Source: Lacunisphaera sp.
Lineage (GTDB): Bacteria > Verrucomicrobiota > Verrucomicrobiia > Opitutales > Opitutaceae
Direction: 5' to 3'
Length of the DNA: 48,844 bases
NCBI GenBank assembly: GCA_029945855.1
Contig: JAQSDJ010000073.1
Span: 1 to 48,844 of the forward strand
In this document: piece by piece, positions 8,663 through 17,327 of the stretch
Numbering within the stretch: the first letter of the stretch is position 1
Layout of the letters: the number at the start of each line of letters is the position of its first letter
Translations under genes and position numbers: made by a program
Notes under the pieces: model-generated
The model's input: only the letters and a program-made list of their open reading frames with translations
The model's database searches: none
Told to the model about the DNA's origin: nothing

Positions 8663-9778
8663 ATGCGATTACCCCAGACCCTGGTCCTGCTGGCTGCGTT
8701 GCTGGCCGGTTCCACGCTCACGGCGGAGGAAAAACTGGCGGACGGCTTATACGCCGAGTTCACCACGCCGCGCGGCGTGTTTGTCACCGAGCTGTTCTAC
8801 CAACAGGTCCCGCTCACCGTCGCCAGCTTCGTCGGCCTCGCCGAGGGCACGCTCGCCCCGCGCGACGGCAAACCCTTCTACACCGGCCTGACCTGGTATC
8901 GGGTCGTGCCGGGCTTCGTCATCCAAAGCGGCAATCCCGGCCTGAAGGACACGGGCGACGACAGCATCCCCCATAAATTTCCCGACGAGTTCGTCTCCGG
9001 CCTGCGCCACGCGGAGACCGGCATGCTCTCGATGGCCAACGCCGGGCCCGATACCAACGGCTGCGAGTTCTTCGTCACGCTCGGCGACTGCACGCGCCTG
9101 AACTACCTGCACAGCGTCTTCGGCCGCACCATCCGCGGGCTCGAGGTGCTGCCGCAGATCAAGCCGGACGACGCCTTTTCGATCAAAATCCTCCGCGTCG
9201 GCGCGGCCGCGCAGGCGTTCAAGGCCGACCCTGCAACCTTCGCGGCCCTGCTCGCGGCGGGCGTGAAATACTCCGGCGCCGCTGAGCCCGGCCCAGCCAC
9301 CGCTTTCGACGATCCGGCGAAGGTCTTGCCGACCGAGGTGCCGCGCGCGAAGAATTTCAACTACAAGCTGGCCAATTTCCAGCGCGCCACCGGCCGGCAG
9401 ATCTTCGCCCGCGTCTACCCGGCCTTCACGCCGACCGAGGAGGCGAAGACGCCCGCGCCCTTCACCCAGCAGCTCGCGAAATCCCTCGGCATCCACCAAA
9501 GCGGCGTGCTCGCCGTCTACTTCGCCGACCAGGACCGGTGGTATGTCTGGGTCGGCGACGACCTCATGCCGGTGTTCAACCCGGACCACCAGAAAACCAT
9601 GGACGTGAAGAACGCCCTCTACGCCGCCGTGAAGGCCAAGGCCGCCGCCTACACCGAACTCGCCCGCGCCGCCCGCGGCCCGGACAACCCGCTGAAGCCC
9701 GCTGACCTCGCGAAATATTCCGTCGACGCCATGCTCGACCTCCTGCTCTTCCAGTTCGAATCGAAGCCCAAATCATAA
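8663..9778 (+). CDS. secreted cyclophilin-type peptidyl-prolyl isomerase with C-terminal extension
   Basis: 371 residues from an ATG at 8663, chosen over the upstream end of the frame at 8591 because it starts a clear signal peptide (MRLPQTLVLLAALLAGSTLTAEE). Residues about 30-200 are a cyclophilin domain: FVTELFYQQVPLTVASFVGLAEG, GLTWYRVVPGFVIQSGNP, GMLSMANAGPDTNGCEFFVTL and LNYLHSVFGRTIRGLEVL. These match the active-site region of bacterial PpiA/PpiB relatives, although the Arg-Phe-His motif is replaced by WYRVVPGF. About 170 further residues follow that I do not recognise. It probably helps fold exported proteins. It diverges from the cytochrome operon and may share its control region. Confidence 0.9.
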   Translation: MRLPQTLVLLAALLAGSTLTAEEKLADGLYAEFTTPRGVFVTELFYQQVPLTVASFVGLAEGTLAPRDGKPFYTGLTWYRVVPGFVIQSGNPGLKDTGDDSIPHKFPDEFVSGLRHAETGMLSMANAGPDTNGCEFFVTLGDCTRLNYLHSVFGRTIRGLEVLPQIKPDDAFSIKILRVGAAAQAFKADPATFAALLAAGVKYSGAAEPGPATAFDDPAKVLPTEVPRAKNFNYKLANFQRATGRQIFARVYPAFTPTEEAKTPAPFTQQLAKSLGIHQSGVLAVYFADQDRWYVWVGDDLMPVFNPDHQKTMDVKNALYAAVKAKAAAYTELARAARGPDNPLKPADLAKYSVDAMLDLLLFQFESKPKS

Positions 9779-9835
9779 TTCCCGTCATCTCCGGTTTGTC
9801 CTTCTGAACGCAGTGAAAAATCCTTCTGCCTCGTT

Positions 9836-9885
9836 GGAGGGCCCGGCTCCTGCCGGACCGCGGCTCAGCGGGAGCTGAGCCCTCC
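9836..9885. repeat. intergenic palindromic element (GGAGGGC...GCCCTCC class)
   Basis: An imperfect inverted repeat between the cyclophilin and M20 genes. The outer arms GGAGGGC and GCCCTCC enclose weaker GGCTC/GAGC pairing. Just before it (about 9795-9825) lies a word (CTTCTGAACGCAGTGAAAAA) resembling a dispersed sequence I associate with many environmental genomes. It is one of about a dozen palindromes in the window. Confidence 0.6.
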
Positions 9886-9919
9886 ATTGATCGCATCGCT
9901 CAAATACCCCCCCCAGAAC

Positions 9920-11245
9920 ATGAAATCCCTCCGCTGCCTCGTTTTTGTATTCGTCCTGGCCCCCGGCCTTCTCCCCGCCGCCGACGGCGTCCGCGACCTG
10001 GTCGCGCAAAAAATCGCCGCCGACTATCCGGCGCTCGAAGCCATCTACAAGGACCTGCACGCCCACCCCGAGCTCTCCTTCATGGAGTCCCGCACCGCCG
10101 CCTTGCTGGCCCAGGAGCTGCGGACCCTGGGTTATGCGGTCACCGAAAAGGTCGGCAACACCGGCGTGGTGGCGGTCCTGCAGAACGGGCCCGGTCCCAC
10201 GGTGATGATTCGGGGCGACATGGACGCCCTGCCGATGGCGGAGAAGACCGGTCTGCCCTACGCCAGCACCGCGGCCGTGAAGAATCTCGCCGGGCAGGAT
10301 TCGCCCGCCATGCATTCGTGTGCCCACGACATGCATGTCACCGGACTTATCGGCACGGCGCGGGTGCTCGCCTCGCTGCAAGACCGGTGGTCCGGCACCC
10401 TCGTCCTGATCGGTCAGCCCGCCGAGGAAATCGGCGCCGGCGCGACGGCGATGTTGCACGACGGACTTTTTGCCCGGTTCCCGCATCCCGATTACGTCGT
10501 GGCGCTGCACGTCGGCGAGGATGCCGCCGGCACGGTGCGTTATGTCCCCGGCCCCACCTACGCGAACGTCGACTCGGTGGACATCCTCGTCCGCGGTGTC
10601 GGTGGTCACGGCGCCCGGCCGCAGTCCACCCGCGATCCGGTCGTGCTTGCCTCCCAGATCGTGCTCGCCCTCCAGACCATTGTCAGCCGCGAGCTCAAGC
10701 CAGGCACCCCCGCGGTCGTGACCATCGGCGCCATCAACGGCGGCACCAAGCACAACATCATCCCCGACCAGGTGAAACTGCAGCTGACCCTGCGCTCCTA
10801 TGACGACGCGGTGGCCGATCACCTCGTCGCCTCGATCCGGCGCATCTGCGAAAACCTCGCCCGCGCCGCCGATGTGCCCGCCGACCTGCTGCCGGTCGTG
10901 ACCCTGGCCGAGACCCGCACCCCCGTCACCGTGAACGACCCTGCGCTCACGCAACGCCTGGCCGGTGTCTTCCGCACCTGGCTGGCGCCGGAACGCGTGC
11001 TCGCGGGCGAAGCGGCGACCTACGGGGAGGATTTCTCCCAATACGCCCGCACGGCGCGCAAGGTGCCCGCCTGCATCTTTTGGGTCGGCGGCAACGATCC
11101 GGCCGTCATCGACGCCGCCCAGCGCTCCGGTTCGCTGGTGCCCTCCAACCACTCGCCCTTTTTCGCCCCGCTGCCCGAGCCTACCCTCAAGACCGGTATC
11201 ACCGCCCTGACCGCCGCCGCGCTCGACTTGCTGGCCAAAAGGTAA
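9920..11245 (+). CDS. secreted M20-family amidohydrolase
   Basis: 441 residues from an ATG at 9920, where a signal peptide begins (MKSLRCLVFVFVLAPGLLPA). The M20D/amidohydrolase pattern is clear: LHAHPELSF near the N-terminus, VMIRGDMDALPM, the metal-binding block MHSCAHDMHVTGLIG, GQPAEEIGAGA with the catalytic-type glutamate pair, VALHVG, and GGHGARPQSTRDPVVLASQIV in the dimerisation domain. The family (IAA-amino-acid hydrolases, hippurate hydrolase, N-acetyl-amino-acid deacetylases) cleaves amide bonds with a di-metal centre; the substrate cannot be told. It lies 12 bp upstream of the FKBP gene on the same strand, so the two are probably co-transcribed. Confidence 0.93.
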   Translation: MKSLRCLVFVFVLAPGLLPAADGVRDLVAQKIAADYPALEAIYKDLHAHPELSFMESRTAALLAQELRTLGYAVTEKVGNTGVVAVLQNGPGPTVMIRGDMDALPMAEKTGLPYASTAAVKNLAGQDSPAMHSCAHDMHVTGLIGTARVLASLQDRWSGTLVLIGQPAEEIGAGATAMLHDGLFARFPHPDYVVALHVGEDAAGTVRYVPGPTYANVDSVDILVRGVGGHGARPQSTRDPVVLASQIVLALQTIVSRELKPGTPAVVTIGAINGGTKHNIIPDQVKLQLTLRSYDDAVADHLVASIRRICENLARAADVPADLLPVVTLAETRTPVTVNDPALTQRLAGVFRTWLAPERVLAGEAATYGEDFSQYARTARKVPACIFWVGGNDPAVIDAAQRSGSLVPSNHSPFFAPLPEPTLKTGITALTAAALDLLAKR

Positions 11246-11257
11246 TCGGCTCAAGCC

Positions 11258-11806
11258 ATGCGTCCCTACGGCATCCTCCTCATCCTCGGCCTCGTGCTGG
11301 CGTTCATCGCCTTCCAGGCCCGCACCGGCATCTTCCGCCGCCCCAGCGCCACCGACCAGCCGGCCAACAAATACATGCGGCAGATGATGGATAACCCGCA
11401 GCTCACCAGCGAGGACGACGCCATCCTCAAGGTGCGCTATGGCACGGCCCACACCAGCCCCACCGGCCTGCGCTACCTTCGCCACGCCCCGGGAGCCGGC
11501 CAGCCCCCGGCGCTCGGCGCCGAACTCGTCGTGCACTACGAAGGGTTTTTGCTCAACGGCACGAAATTCGACAGCTCGCGCGACCGCGGCAAACCTTACA
11601 CCTTCCGCGTCGGCACCGGGAGTGTCATCAAGGGCTGGGACGAAGCCTTCGCCACGATGCGCAAAGGCGAGAAACGCACGCTCATCATCCCGTATTGGCT
11701 GGCCTACGGCGAGTCCGGCAAAGGCCCGATCCCCTCGAAGGCGACACTCGTTTTCGAGGTCGAGGTGCTCGAAATCAGGTTGGGGGGCGTGGTGGTTGGG
11801 GTGTAG
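11258..11806 (+). CDS. membrane-anchored FKBP-type peptidyl-prolyl isomerase
   Basis: 182 residues from an ATG at 11258. One N-terminal membrane segment (YGILLILGLVLAFIAFQA, about 4-21) is followed by a linker and a C-terminal FKBP domain: GAELVVHYEGFLLNGTKFDSS, FRVGTGSVIKGWDEAFATMRKGEKRTLIIP, LAYGESGKGPIPSKATLVFEVEVLEI. These are the active-site strands of the FKBP fold. The domain is probably periplasmic, tethered to the inner membrane or released. It follows the M20 gene by 12 bp. The stop codon TAG (11804-11806) directly abuts a palindromic element. Confidence 0.94.
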   Translation: MRPYGILLILGLVLAFIAFQARTGIFRRPSATDQPANKYMRQMMDNPQLTSEDDAILKVRYGTAHTSPTGLRYLRHAPGAGQPPALGAELVVHYEGFLLNGTKFDSSRDRGKPYTFRVGTGSVIKGWDEAFATMRKGEKRTLIIPYWLAYGESGKGPIPSKATLVFEVEVLEIRLGGVVVGV

Positions 11807-11877
11807 GGCGGGATCGCTGATCCCGCCACGAATGCGGCAGGTTATTCGAACGCAGGCGGGATCAGCGATCCCCGCCC
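11807..11877. repeat. intergenic palindromic element (GGCGGGATC...GATCCCGCC class)
   Basis: Two nearly identical palindromic arms face each other: 11807-11827 (GGCGGGATCGCTGATCCCGC) and 11855-11877 (GGCGGGATCAGCGATCC followed by CCGCC). Each arm is itself a hairpin, and the two also pair with each other. The element fills the gap between convergent genes, starting directly after the FKBP stop and ending 7 bp before the stop of the YgjP-like gene. It may act as a two-way terminator, though there is no T tract. Confidence 0.75.
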
Positions 11878-11884
11878 AACAAGT

Positions 11885-12541
11885 TCATAGTCCCACCAGC
11901 CCGCCGTTGCGCTTGAGCCATTTCTCGGCGTCGCGCCACCCCGGGCAGACCTCCGCCACCCGCGCCCAGAAGCGGTCGGAGTGGTTCATCTCCCGCAGGT
12001 GCATCAGCTCGTGGTAGATGATGTAGTCGCGCACGCTGTCGGGCGCCTGCACCAGCCGCCAGTTCAGCGAGATCGTCCCGCCCGCCGAGCACGAGCCCCA
12101 GCGCGAACGCTGGTTGCGCACGCTGACGTGCTTCACATCGGCGTTGGTCTCGGCCGCCAGCTCCCAGGTGCGGCCCGGCAGCTCGATCTTCGCGCGCCGC
12201 GCAAACTGCGCCTCGAGCCCCGCGCGGAGGTCGCCTTCGAAAGAGTTCACGCGAAAGACATCCGCGGCGAGGCAGACCGTGGGCTTGGGCCCGGCGCTCG
12301 CCGCCCTGATCTCCGTCAATTCGCCGCGCCAGAGCACCGCGGTGCCGAGGGTCCAGGTCACCGCCGCGCGCGGCTTGCGGGCGTGCCGGGCGCGGGCCCG
12401 CTCCAGCCAGTCGCGGTGCAGCTCGACAAAGCGGCGGGCCTCGCCCTCTGAGCCGCGGGCCGGAACCGTCGCGACCGCGACGCCGTCCTTGCGGAGCGTC
12501 AGCCGGTAGTTGCGCGCCCGCAGACTGCGGACGAACACCAT
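11885..12541 (-). CDS. YgjP/DUF45-like metal-dependent hydrolase
   Basis: 218 residues from an ATG at 12541, where the conserved core begins (VFVRSLRARNYRLTLRKDG). The frame is open to 12655, which would leave only 19 bp after the upstream gene, but the additional 38 residues look unlike protein; the start is uncertain. The zinc-metalloprotease-like signature YHELMHLREMNHSDRFW supplies HExxH plus a third histidine. The preceding RNQRSRWGSCSAGGTISLNWRLV is the second family signature. Members are cytoplasmic SprT/M48-like proteins whose substrates are mostly unknown. It is probably transcribed with the YfcE-like and LysE genes upstream. Confidence 0.88.
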   Translation of the reverse strand: MVFVRSLRARNYRLTLRKDGVAVATVPARGSEGEARRFVELHRDWLERARARHARKPRAAVTWTLGTAVLWRGELTEIRAASAGPKPTVCLAADVFRVNSFEGDLRAGLEAQFARRAKIELPGRTWELAAETNADVKHVSVRNQRSRWGSCSAGGTISLNWRLVQAPDSVRDYIIYHELMHLREMNHSDRFWARVAEVCPGWRDAEKWLKRNGGLVGL

Positions 12542-12674
12542 CTCCGGCTCGACCGCCGTCCTGCTCCCGAGGTTTTCCTGTGGCACGCTGTTCACGGCGT
12601 CCACCGCTAAAGGTCGCCCGCCCCCGACGCCAGTCGGGAATGCGGGAGCGCACAAGGGACCGGCTTGGTCCGGC

Positions 12675-13115
12675 TCACAGCGGCATCAGCTTCCAGCTGA
12701 GCGGCTGATCCTTCTCCAAAATCAGCCAGGCGAAACTCGCCCGCGCCCCGCGGTTCGGGCGCGTGATGCAGCCGGGGTTGAGCCAGCGCACGCCGCGCTC
12801 GTCGGTCTCGTCGCGCGGCACATGAGTATGGCCGTGCAGCACGACGTGGACATCCGGCGGCACCCGCCGGGGCGGGATGTGCGTCAGGAAAAAGTTCAGT
12901 CCCGCGCGCTCCAGTCGCAGTTCGAGCGGCCAGAAGTTGTGCCACTCGTTGTTGCCGAGCACGACGTGCAGCGGTTTGTCGAGCTGCTGGAACTCCACCA
13001 GGGTCGACGGTTCGCACACGTCGCCGAGGTGCCAGATCTCGTCAGCGTCCGCCAGCCGCGCCGGCAGGCCCGGGGGGAACCGGTCGTGGGTGTCGGCGAT
13101 GACGGCGATGCGCAT
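12675..13115 (-). CDS. YfcE/MJ0936-type metallophosphoesterase
   Basis: 146 residues from an ATG at 13115. All calcineurin-like metal-binding blocks of this small family are present: ADTHD (D8, H10), HLGDV (D32), LGNNEW (N55), LTHIPP and HGHTHVP. YfcE relatives are cytoplasmic Mn-dependent phosphodiesterases of unclear natural substrate. The GNNEW box differs from the more common GNCD. The ATG lies 6 bp after the stop of the LysE-family gene, so the two are almost certainly co-transcribed. Confidence 0.92.
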   Translation of the reverse strand: MRIAVIADTHDRFPPGLPARLADADEIWHLGDVCEPSTLVEFQQLDKPLHVVLGNNEWHNFWPLELRLERAGLNFFLTHIPPRRVPPDVHVVLHGHTHVPRDETDERGVRWLNPGCITRPNRGARASFAWLILEKDQPLSWKLMPL

Positions 13116-13121
13116 CGGCGG

Positions 13122-13736
13122 TTACTGCGCGGCGACGGTGACCCCCGCGCCGACCAGCATCGTGCCGGCGGTGCGGTTCATGAGCCGCATGCGCGCCGGG
13201 CTCTGGAAAAAGCGCCGGCTGCCCGCGGCCGCCACGGCATAGGCGGCGGGGATCAGCCCCACGGTCAGGATCACGATGAGACCCATGAGGGCGGCATCGC
13301 CCGCCGAAAGCTGCTCGAGGTCGATGAATGTCGGCAGCAGGCCGGCGTAGAACGCGATGGTCTTGGGGTTGCCGATGGTGACCATGAAGCCGCCGAGGAA
13401 GCTGCGCCGGTAGTTTCGGGGCGAGGCCGCGGCCGCAAGGGCGGGTCCGGCCGGCTCCTGCCGCCAGAGTTTCAATCCCAGCCAGATGAGATAGGCCGCG
13501 CCCGCCAGCTTCACCACAATGAAGAACTCCCCCATCGACCGCGCCAGCGCCGCCATGCCGAACACGGCGAGATAGAAATAGATCAGGTCGCCAAGGATGA
13601 TCCCGCCGATCAGCGCCAGGGCGTCGCGCAATCCGCGGCCGAGGGCGCAGGACACCACCGCAAAGATGCCCGGGCCCGGCAGCGCCACGGCGATGGCCAG
13701 GGCCACGGCGAAGGCGGCGAGGACGGACAGGTGCAT
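13122..13736 (-). CDS. LysE/RhtB-family exporter
   Basis: 204 residues from an ATG at 13736; 12 further in-frame codons upstream (to 13772) add no membrane segment and are rejected. It has six hydrophobic segments. The family motif near the N-terminus, VALPGPGIFAVVSCALGRGLRDAL, and the central GFMVTIGNPKTIAFYAGLLPTFI are both clear. The family exports amino acids such as lysine, homoserine, threonine or leucine from the cytoplasm; the substrate is not predictable. It is first in a leftward set with the phosphodiesterase and YgjP-like genes. Nothing visible connects the three functionally. Confidence 0.92.
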   Translation of the reverse strand: MHLSVLAAFAVALAIAVALPGPGIFAVVSCALGRGLRDALALIGGIILGDLIYFYLAVFGMAALARSMGEFFIVVKLAGAAYLIWLGLKLWRQEPAGPALAAAASPRNYRRSFLGGFMVTIGNPKTIAFYAGLLPTFIDLEQLSAGDAALMGLIVILTVGLIPAAYAVAAAGSRRFFQSPARMRLMNRTAGTMLVGAGVTVAAQ

Positions 13737-13782
13737 GGCCGGGCAGCGTGCGGGTTTTCCCACGGGTCGCAACTCCGGACAT

Positions 13783-13835
13783 GTAGGGGCGGCGCTGGCC
13801 GCCGCCTGCGGGCGCCGACAAGGCGGCGCCCCTAC
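13783..13835. repeat. intergenic palindromic element (GTAGGGGCGGCGC class)
   Basis: Outer arms GTAGGGGCGGCGC and its near complement GGCGGCGCCCCTAC enclose further GC-rich pairing (GGCCGCC, GGGCGCC). It lies 6 bp beyond the stop of the CstA-like gene. A diverged copy of the same class is at 16020-16074. Confidence 0.75.
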
Positions 13836-13841
13836 AAAAAC

Positions 13842-15896
13842 TCACTTCGCCGCTTCCGTCGCCGCGAGCGGCACGTAGGGTTCCTCGTGCAGGCTGGCCG
13901 TGCGCCTGCCCGTCAGCAGTTGCCACCAGACCCGGGCGCTGGCTGCCACCACGATCAACACGAGGATCATAAAGGCCCCGGTCACCGCCACATCGACGTA
14001 ATTGTTGAGCACCTGCGCGCGCCAGGTGGCGAGTTCCGCCGGCGTGCCGCCGGCCGCGATCCGGACCTGGAGGCCACGCGCGATGGCGAGAAAACCGACC
14101 GGCGCCGCGCTGAAGATCTTCATCCACCCGGCCGTCATCGTCACCGCCAGCAGCCAGGCCAGCGGCGCGAGCGTGACCCAGGCATAGCGCCGCCGGCCCA
14201 TCTTGATGAGGACGGTGGTGCCGAGAGAAAACGCGATGACCGCGAGCAGCTGGTTGGCCACGCCGAAGATGGGCCAGAGCGAATTGATGCCGCCGAGCGG
14301 ATCGATCACACCCTGATAGAGGAACCAGCCCCAGGCCGCGACGAACAACCCGGTGGCCACCGTGTTGCCGGCGAGGGACTGCGTATCGCCGAGTTTCTTT
14401 GAAAACAACCCGAGCACATCCTGCACCAGAAAGCGCCCCACCCGCGTGCCAGCGTCGATCGTCGTCAAAATGAACAACGCCTCGAACATGATCGCGAAGT
14501 GATACCACACGGCGAGCGCCGCCTTGGAGCCGAGCACGCTGGCGAACATCTGCGCCATGCCGACCGCGAACGTCGGCGCGCCGCCCGTCCGCCCGATCAT
14601 GGTCTTCTCGCCGACACTCGCCGCGAGGTCGGCCATCTGCATTTCCGTCACCGGGAAACCCAAGGCCGAGACCTTGGCGACCACCGCGGCCGCCTCGCCC
14701 TTCATGTTGATCGCGAAATACTCGCCCGGCTCCATCGCGCAGGCCGCGATGAGCGCCATGATGCCGACCACCATCTCCGTGACCATGGCCCCGTAGCCGA
14801 CCACGCGGATGTGGCCCTCGCGCGCCAGCAGCTTGGGCGTCGTGCCCGAGGCGATGAGCGAATGGAAGCCCGACACCGCCGCGCAGGCGATGGTGATGAA
14901 GACGAACGGGAACCACGGCCCGGCCACGACCGGTCCGGTGCCGTCGATGAATTTTGTCAGCGCCGGCATCTTCAGCATCGGCCCGATCAGGACAATCGCC
15001 ACGCCGAGCGCGGCCACGGTGCCGATCTTCATGAAAGTGCTCAGGTAGTCGCGCGGGGCCAGCAGCAGCCACACCGGCAAAATCGAGGCCAGCAACCCGT
15101 AGCCCATGATCCACCACGCGAGCGTCGTGCCCTTCAGCGTCAGCCAGCCCTCGAGCGCCGTGCCATGGATGAACTGCCCGCCCCAGACCGCCGCGAGCAG
15201 CGCGACCACGCCGAAGACGCTGATCGCCACCAGCCATTTACCGCTGGAGCCGCCATAACGCATGCCGCAGCCCATCACGACCGCGATGGGCATCGTCGCC
15301 GCGATGGTGAACACGCCCCACGGGCTCTCCGCCAGCGCGTTGACCACCACAAGGGCCAGCACCGCGAGCAAAATGACCATGATGGCGATGATGCTGATGA
15401 GAGCCACGATCCCGGCGAACGACCCGATCTCCTCGCGCACCATCTGGCCGAGAGATTTGCCGCGCCGGCGCACCGAGCAGAACATGATGACGCAGTCGTG
15501 CACCGCGCCGCCCAGCGTGGCGCCGACGAGCATCCACAGCAGGCCGGGCAAAAAGCCGAACTGCGCCGCGAGCACCGGCCCGACCAGCGGCCCGGGCCCG
15601 GCGATGGCCGCGAAGTGGTGGCCGAAGACCACCCACCGGTTCGTCGACACGAAATCCTTCCCGTCCGCGTTCACCACCGCGGGCGTGGCGCGCAGCTCGT
15701 CGAGCGTCAGCACCTTCGCCATGAGCCACGCCGAGTGGAAGCGGTAGGACACCGCGAACACGCACACCGCCGCCACCACCACCCACAGCGCGCTGACCGG
15801 CTCGCCCCGTGACCACGCCAGCACGGCGATGGCGCCGACGCCGAGCGCGACGACCAGGAACCAGACAACGACACGCAGCAGGGTCTGAAATTTCAT
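13842..15896 (-). CDS. cstA: CstA-family peptide/pyruvate permease
   Basis: 684 residues from an ATG at 15896; the frame is open much further upstream to 16706, but that part is a shadow of the oxidoreductase gene. It has about 16-18 hydrophobic segments. CstA/BtsT signatures include FGHHFAAIAGPGPLVGPVLA, GATLGGAVHDCVIMF, VSGFHSLIASGTTPKLL and FEALFILTTIDAGTRVGRFLVQD. E. coli CstA is 701 residues. The family takes up peptides or pyruvate during carbon limitation; the substrate here is open. It could also be named btsT-like. Both flanks of the gene cluster carry related palindromes, one 6 bp past the stop. Confidence 0.93.
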   Translation of the reverse strand: MKFQTLLRVVVWFLVVALGVGAIAVLAWSRGEPVSALWVVVAAVCVFAVSYRFHSAWLMAKVLTLDELRATPAVVNADGKDFVSTNRWVVFGHHFAAIAGPGPLVGPVLAAQFGFLPGLLWMLVGATLGGAVHDCVIMFCSVRRRGKSLGQMVREEIGSFAGIVALISIIAIMVILLAVLALVVVNALAESPWGVFTIAATMPIAVVMGCGMRYGGSSGKWLVAISVFGVVALLAAVWGGQFIHGTALEGWLTLKGTTLAWWIMGYGLLASILPVWLLLAPRDYLSTFMKIGTVAALGVAIVLIGPMLKMPALTKFIDGTGPVVAGPWFPFVFITIACAAVSGFHSLIASGTTPKLLAREGHIRVVGYGAMVTEMVVGIMALIAACAMEPGEYFAINMKGEAAAVVAKVSALGFPVTEMQMADLAASVGEKTMIGRTGGAPTFAVGMAQMFASVLGSKAALAVWYHFAIMFEALFILTTIDAGTRVGRFLVQDVLGLFSKKLGDTQSLAGNTVATGLFVAAWGWFLYQGVIDPLGGINSLWPIFGVANQLLAVIAFSLGTTVLIKMGRRRYAWVTLAPLAWLLAVTMTAGWMKIFSAAPVGFLAIARGLQVRIAAGGTPAELATWRAQVLNNYVDVAVTGAFMILVLIVVAASARVWWQLLTGRRTASLHEEPYVPLAATEAAK

Positions 15897-16019
15897 GCGG
15901 GGGTGGGACGCCGGCGGGGGTGAGCCCACAAGCAGCCGCGAAACCCCGGCCTCCGCAATGGTGAAATATGCGCCGCAAGCAGGCGGCCTACCCTTCGTAT
16001 CGATTTCCAGCGATGGTCC

Positions 16020-16074
16020 TGTAGCAACAAGAGGCACCGCTTGGGCGCCCGCGGGCGGCGGCGCCGCCCCTACA
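16020..16074. repeat. decayed copy of the GTAGGGGCGGCGC palindromic element
   Basis: Read on the minus strand it begins TGTAGGGGCGGCGC and continues through GCCGCC, GCGGGCGCC and finally CTACA, aligning along most of its length with 13783-13835. The far arm is degraded. It ends 1 bp from the stop of the oxidoreductase gene at 16076. Confidence 0.65.
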
Positions 16075-16075
16075 T

Positions 16076-17158
16076 TCACGGTGCGATCCGGCGGGCTGCG
16101 GCCTGGGCTTTCAGGCAGAGTTCGGCGGCCTTGAAGGCGTGGGCCTGGCTCATCGCTTTCTCGGTGCGATTGAGGCAGTCGAGGATGAACTCGCCGAAGA
16201 AACGGAAGCCCACCTGACCCGCGACACTCAGGTGCTGCTCGCCCTTGTCGTCCACGAGGTAGAGCTGGTCTCCCGCCTTGTCGCGGGCGACGTCGATGTA
16301 TTTGCGCAGCTCGATGTAGCCTTTCGTGCCGAGGATGATCGTGCGGCCGTCGCCCCAGGTGCCGAGGCCGGGGGGCGTGAACCAGTCCACCCGGAAATAA
16401 TTGCTCGTCCCATTGTTCCCGGTGAGCGAGGCCTCGCCGAAATCCTCGAGCTCCGGGGTGTCGGGATTGCCGAAATTGCCGATCGCCGCCTGGGTCACCG
16501 TGGCGTCCGTCGCCCCGCTGTAGAACAGAAACTGCTCGATCTGGTGGCTGCCGATGTCGCAGAGGATGCCGCCGTAGCGGGAGCGGTCGAAGAACCACGC
16601 CGGGCGCCCGGCCTTGTCGCCGATGCGGTGCGGCCCGAGGCCGATCACCTGGATGACCCGGCCGATGGCGCCGCCGTGCACGAGGTCGCCGGCGTGCATC
16701 GCGCACTCCACGTGCAGCCGCTCGCTGTAGTAAACCATGTATTTGCGGCCGGTCGCCGCCGCCACGCGCCGCGCCTCGGCGAGCTGGTCGAGGCCGGTGA
16801 ACGGCGTCTTGTCGGTGAAATAATCCTTCCCCGCCTGCATCACGCGGCAGCCGATGCCGCCGCGCACGTGGGGGATCGCGGCCGCCGCCACCAGCCGCAC
16901 CGCCGGGTCCAGGAGGATTTCGTCAAAGGCGCTCGCGACCTGCACGCCGGGATACTTGGCGCGAAAGGCCTCCACCTTCTTCGGGTCGGCGTCGTAGACC
17001 CACTTCAGGGTGCCGCCGGCCTCGATCAGGCCGTTGCACTGGCCGTAGATGTGGCCGTGCTCGAGATACGCCGCGGCGAAGACAAACTCCCCGGGCTGCA
17101 CCACGGGTTGGGATTTCCCCTGCGGCGCGTAATTCATGCCATCGGATTTCTGGGCCAT
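16076..17158 (-). CDS. Gfo/Idh/MocA-family oxidoreductase
   Basis: 360 residues from an ATG at 17158; an in-frame ATG at 17137 is also possible. There is no signal peptide. The fold is recognised from YDADPKKVEAFRAKYPGV (after the second Rossmann strand), KDYFTDKTPFT, ILCDIGSHQIEQFLFYSG and TKGYIELRKYIDV. Members oxidise or reduce sugars and related polyols with NAD(P). Two oddities: the nucleotide-binding loop is AAYLEHGHIYGQ rather than GxGxxG, and the usual EKP is DKTPF. It diverges from another family member at 17328, with 169 bp between, which contains a palindromic element. The substrate is unknown. Confidence 0.9.
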   Translation of the reverse strand: MAQKSDGMNYAPQGKSQPVVQPGEFVFAAAYLEHGHIYGQCNGLIEAGGTLKWVYDADPKKVEAFRAKYPGVQVASAFDEILLDPAVRLVAAAAIPHVRGGIGCRVMQAGKDYFTDKTPFTGLDQLAEARRVAAATGRKYMVYYSERLHVECAMHAGDLVHGGAIGRVIQVIGLGPHRIGDKAGRPAWFFDRSRYGGILCDIGSHQIEQFLFYSGATDATVTQAAIGNFGNPDTPELEDFGEASLTGNNGTSNYFRVDWFTPPGLGTWGDGRTIILGTKGYIELRKYIDVARDKAGDQLYLVDDKGEQHLSVAGQVGFRFFGEFILDCLNRTEKAMSQAHAFKAAELCLKAQAAARRIAP

Positions 17159-17208
17159 GCCCCCAAAACATGCCGCCGGCGCCGGTATGGCAATGCTTTG
17201 CCGCGGCC

Positions 17209-17275
17209 GGGTAGGGCGAATCCTCCGGATGAGCCGCAGCCTGAACCCGGCTCGTCGAGACGACTCGCCCTACCC
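17209..17275. repeat. intergenic palindromic element (GGGTAGGGCGA...CGCCCTACCC class)
   Basis: The arms GGGTAGGGCGAATCCTCCGG and the complement of CTCGTCGAGACGACTCGCCC pair over about 25 bp with mismatches, around a short AGCCTGAACCC centre. It lies in the divergent gap between two oxidoreductase genes. Part of its left arm resembles a stretch inside the galactokinase gene (about 20462-20483). Confidence 0.75.
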
Positions 17276-17327
17276 GTCCCAACCCGCGCTCGACATCAGG
17301 GGCCGGCCGGCAAAGCTCGGCCTCCGC

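Noticed and set aside
12510-14402. 630-residue plus-strand frame
   Set aside because: Opposite-strand shadow across several real genes; composition is rich in R, G and H with no family features.
13842-16706. 954-residue frame that would extend the CstA-like protein upstream
   Set aside because: The additional 270 residues are an out-of-frame reading of the oxidoreductase gene; the CstA start at 15896 fits the family.
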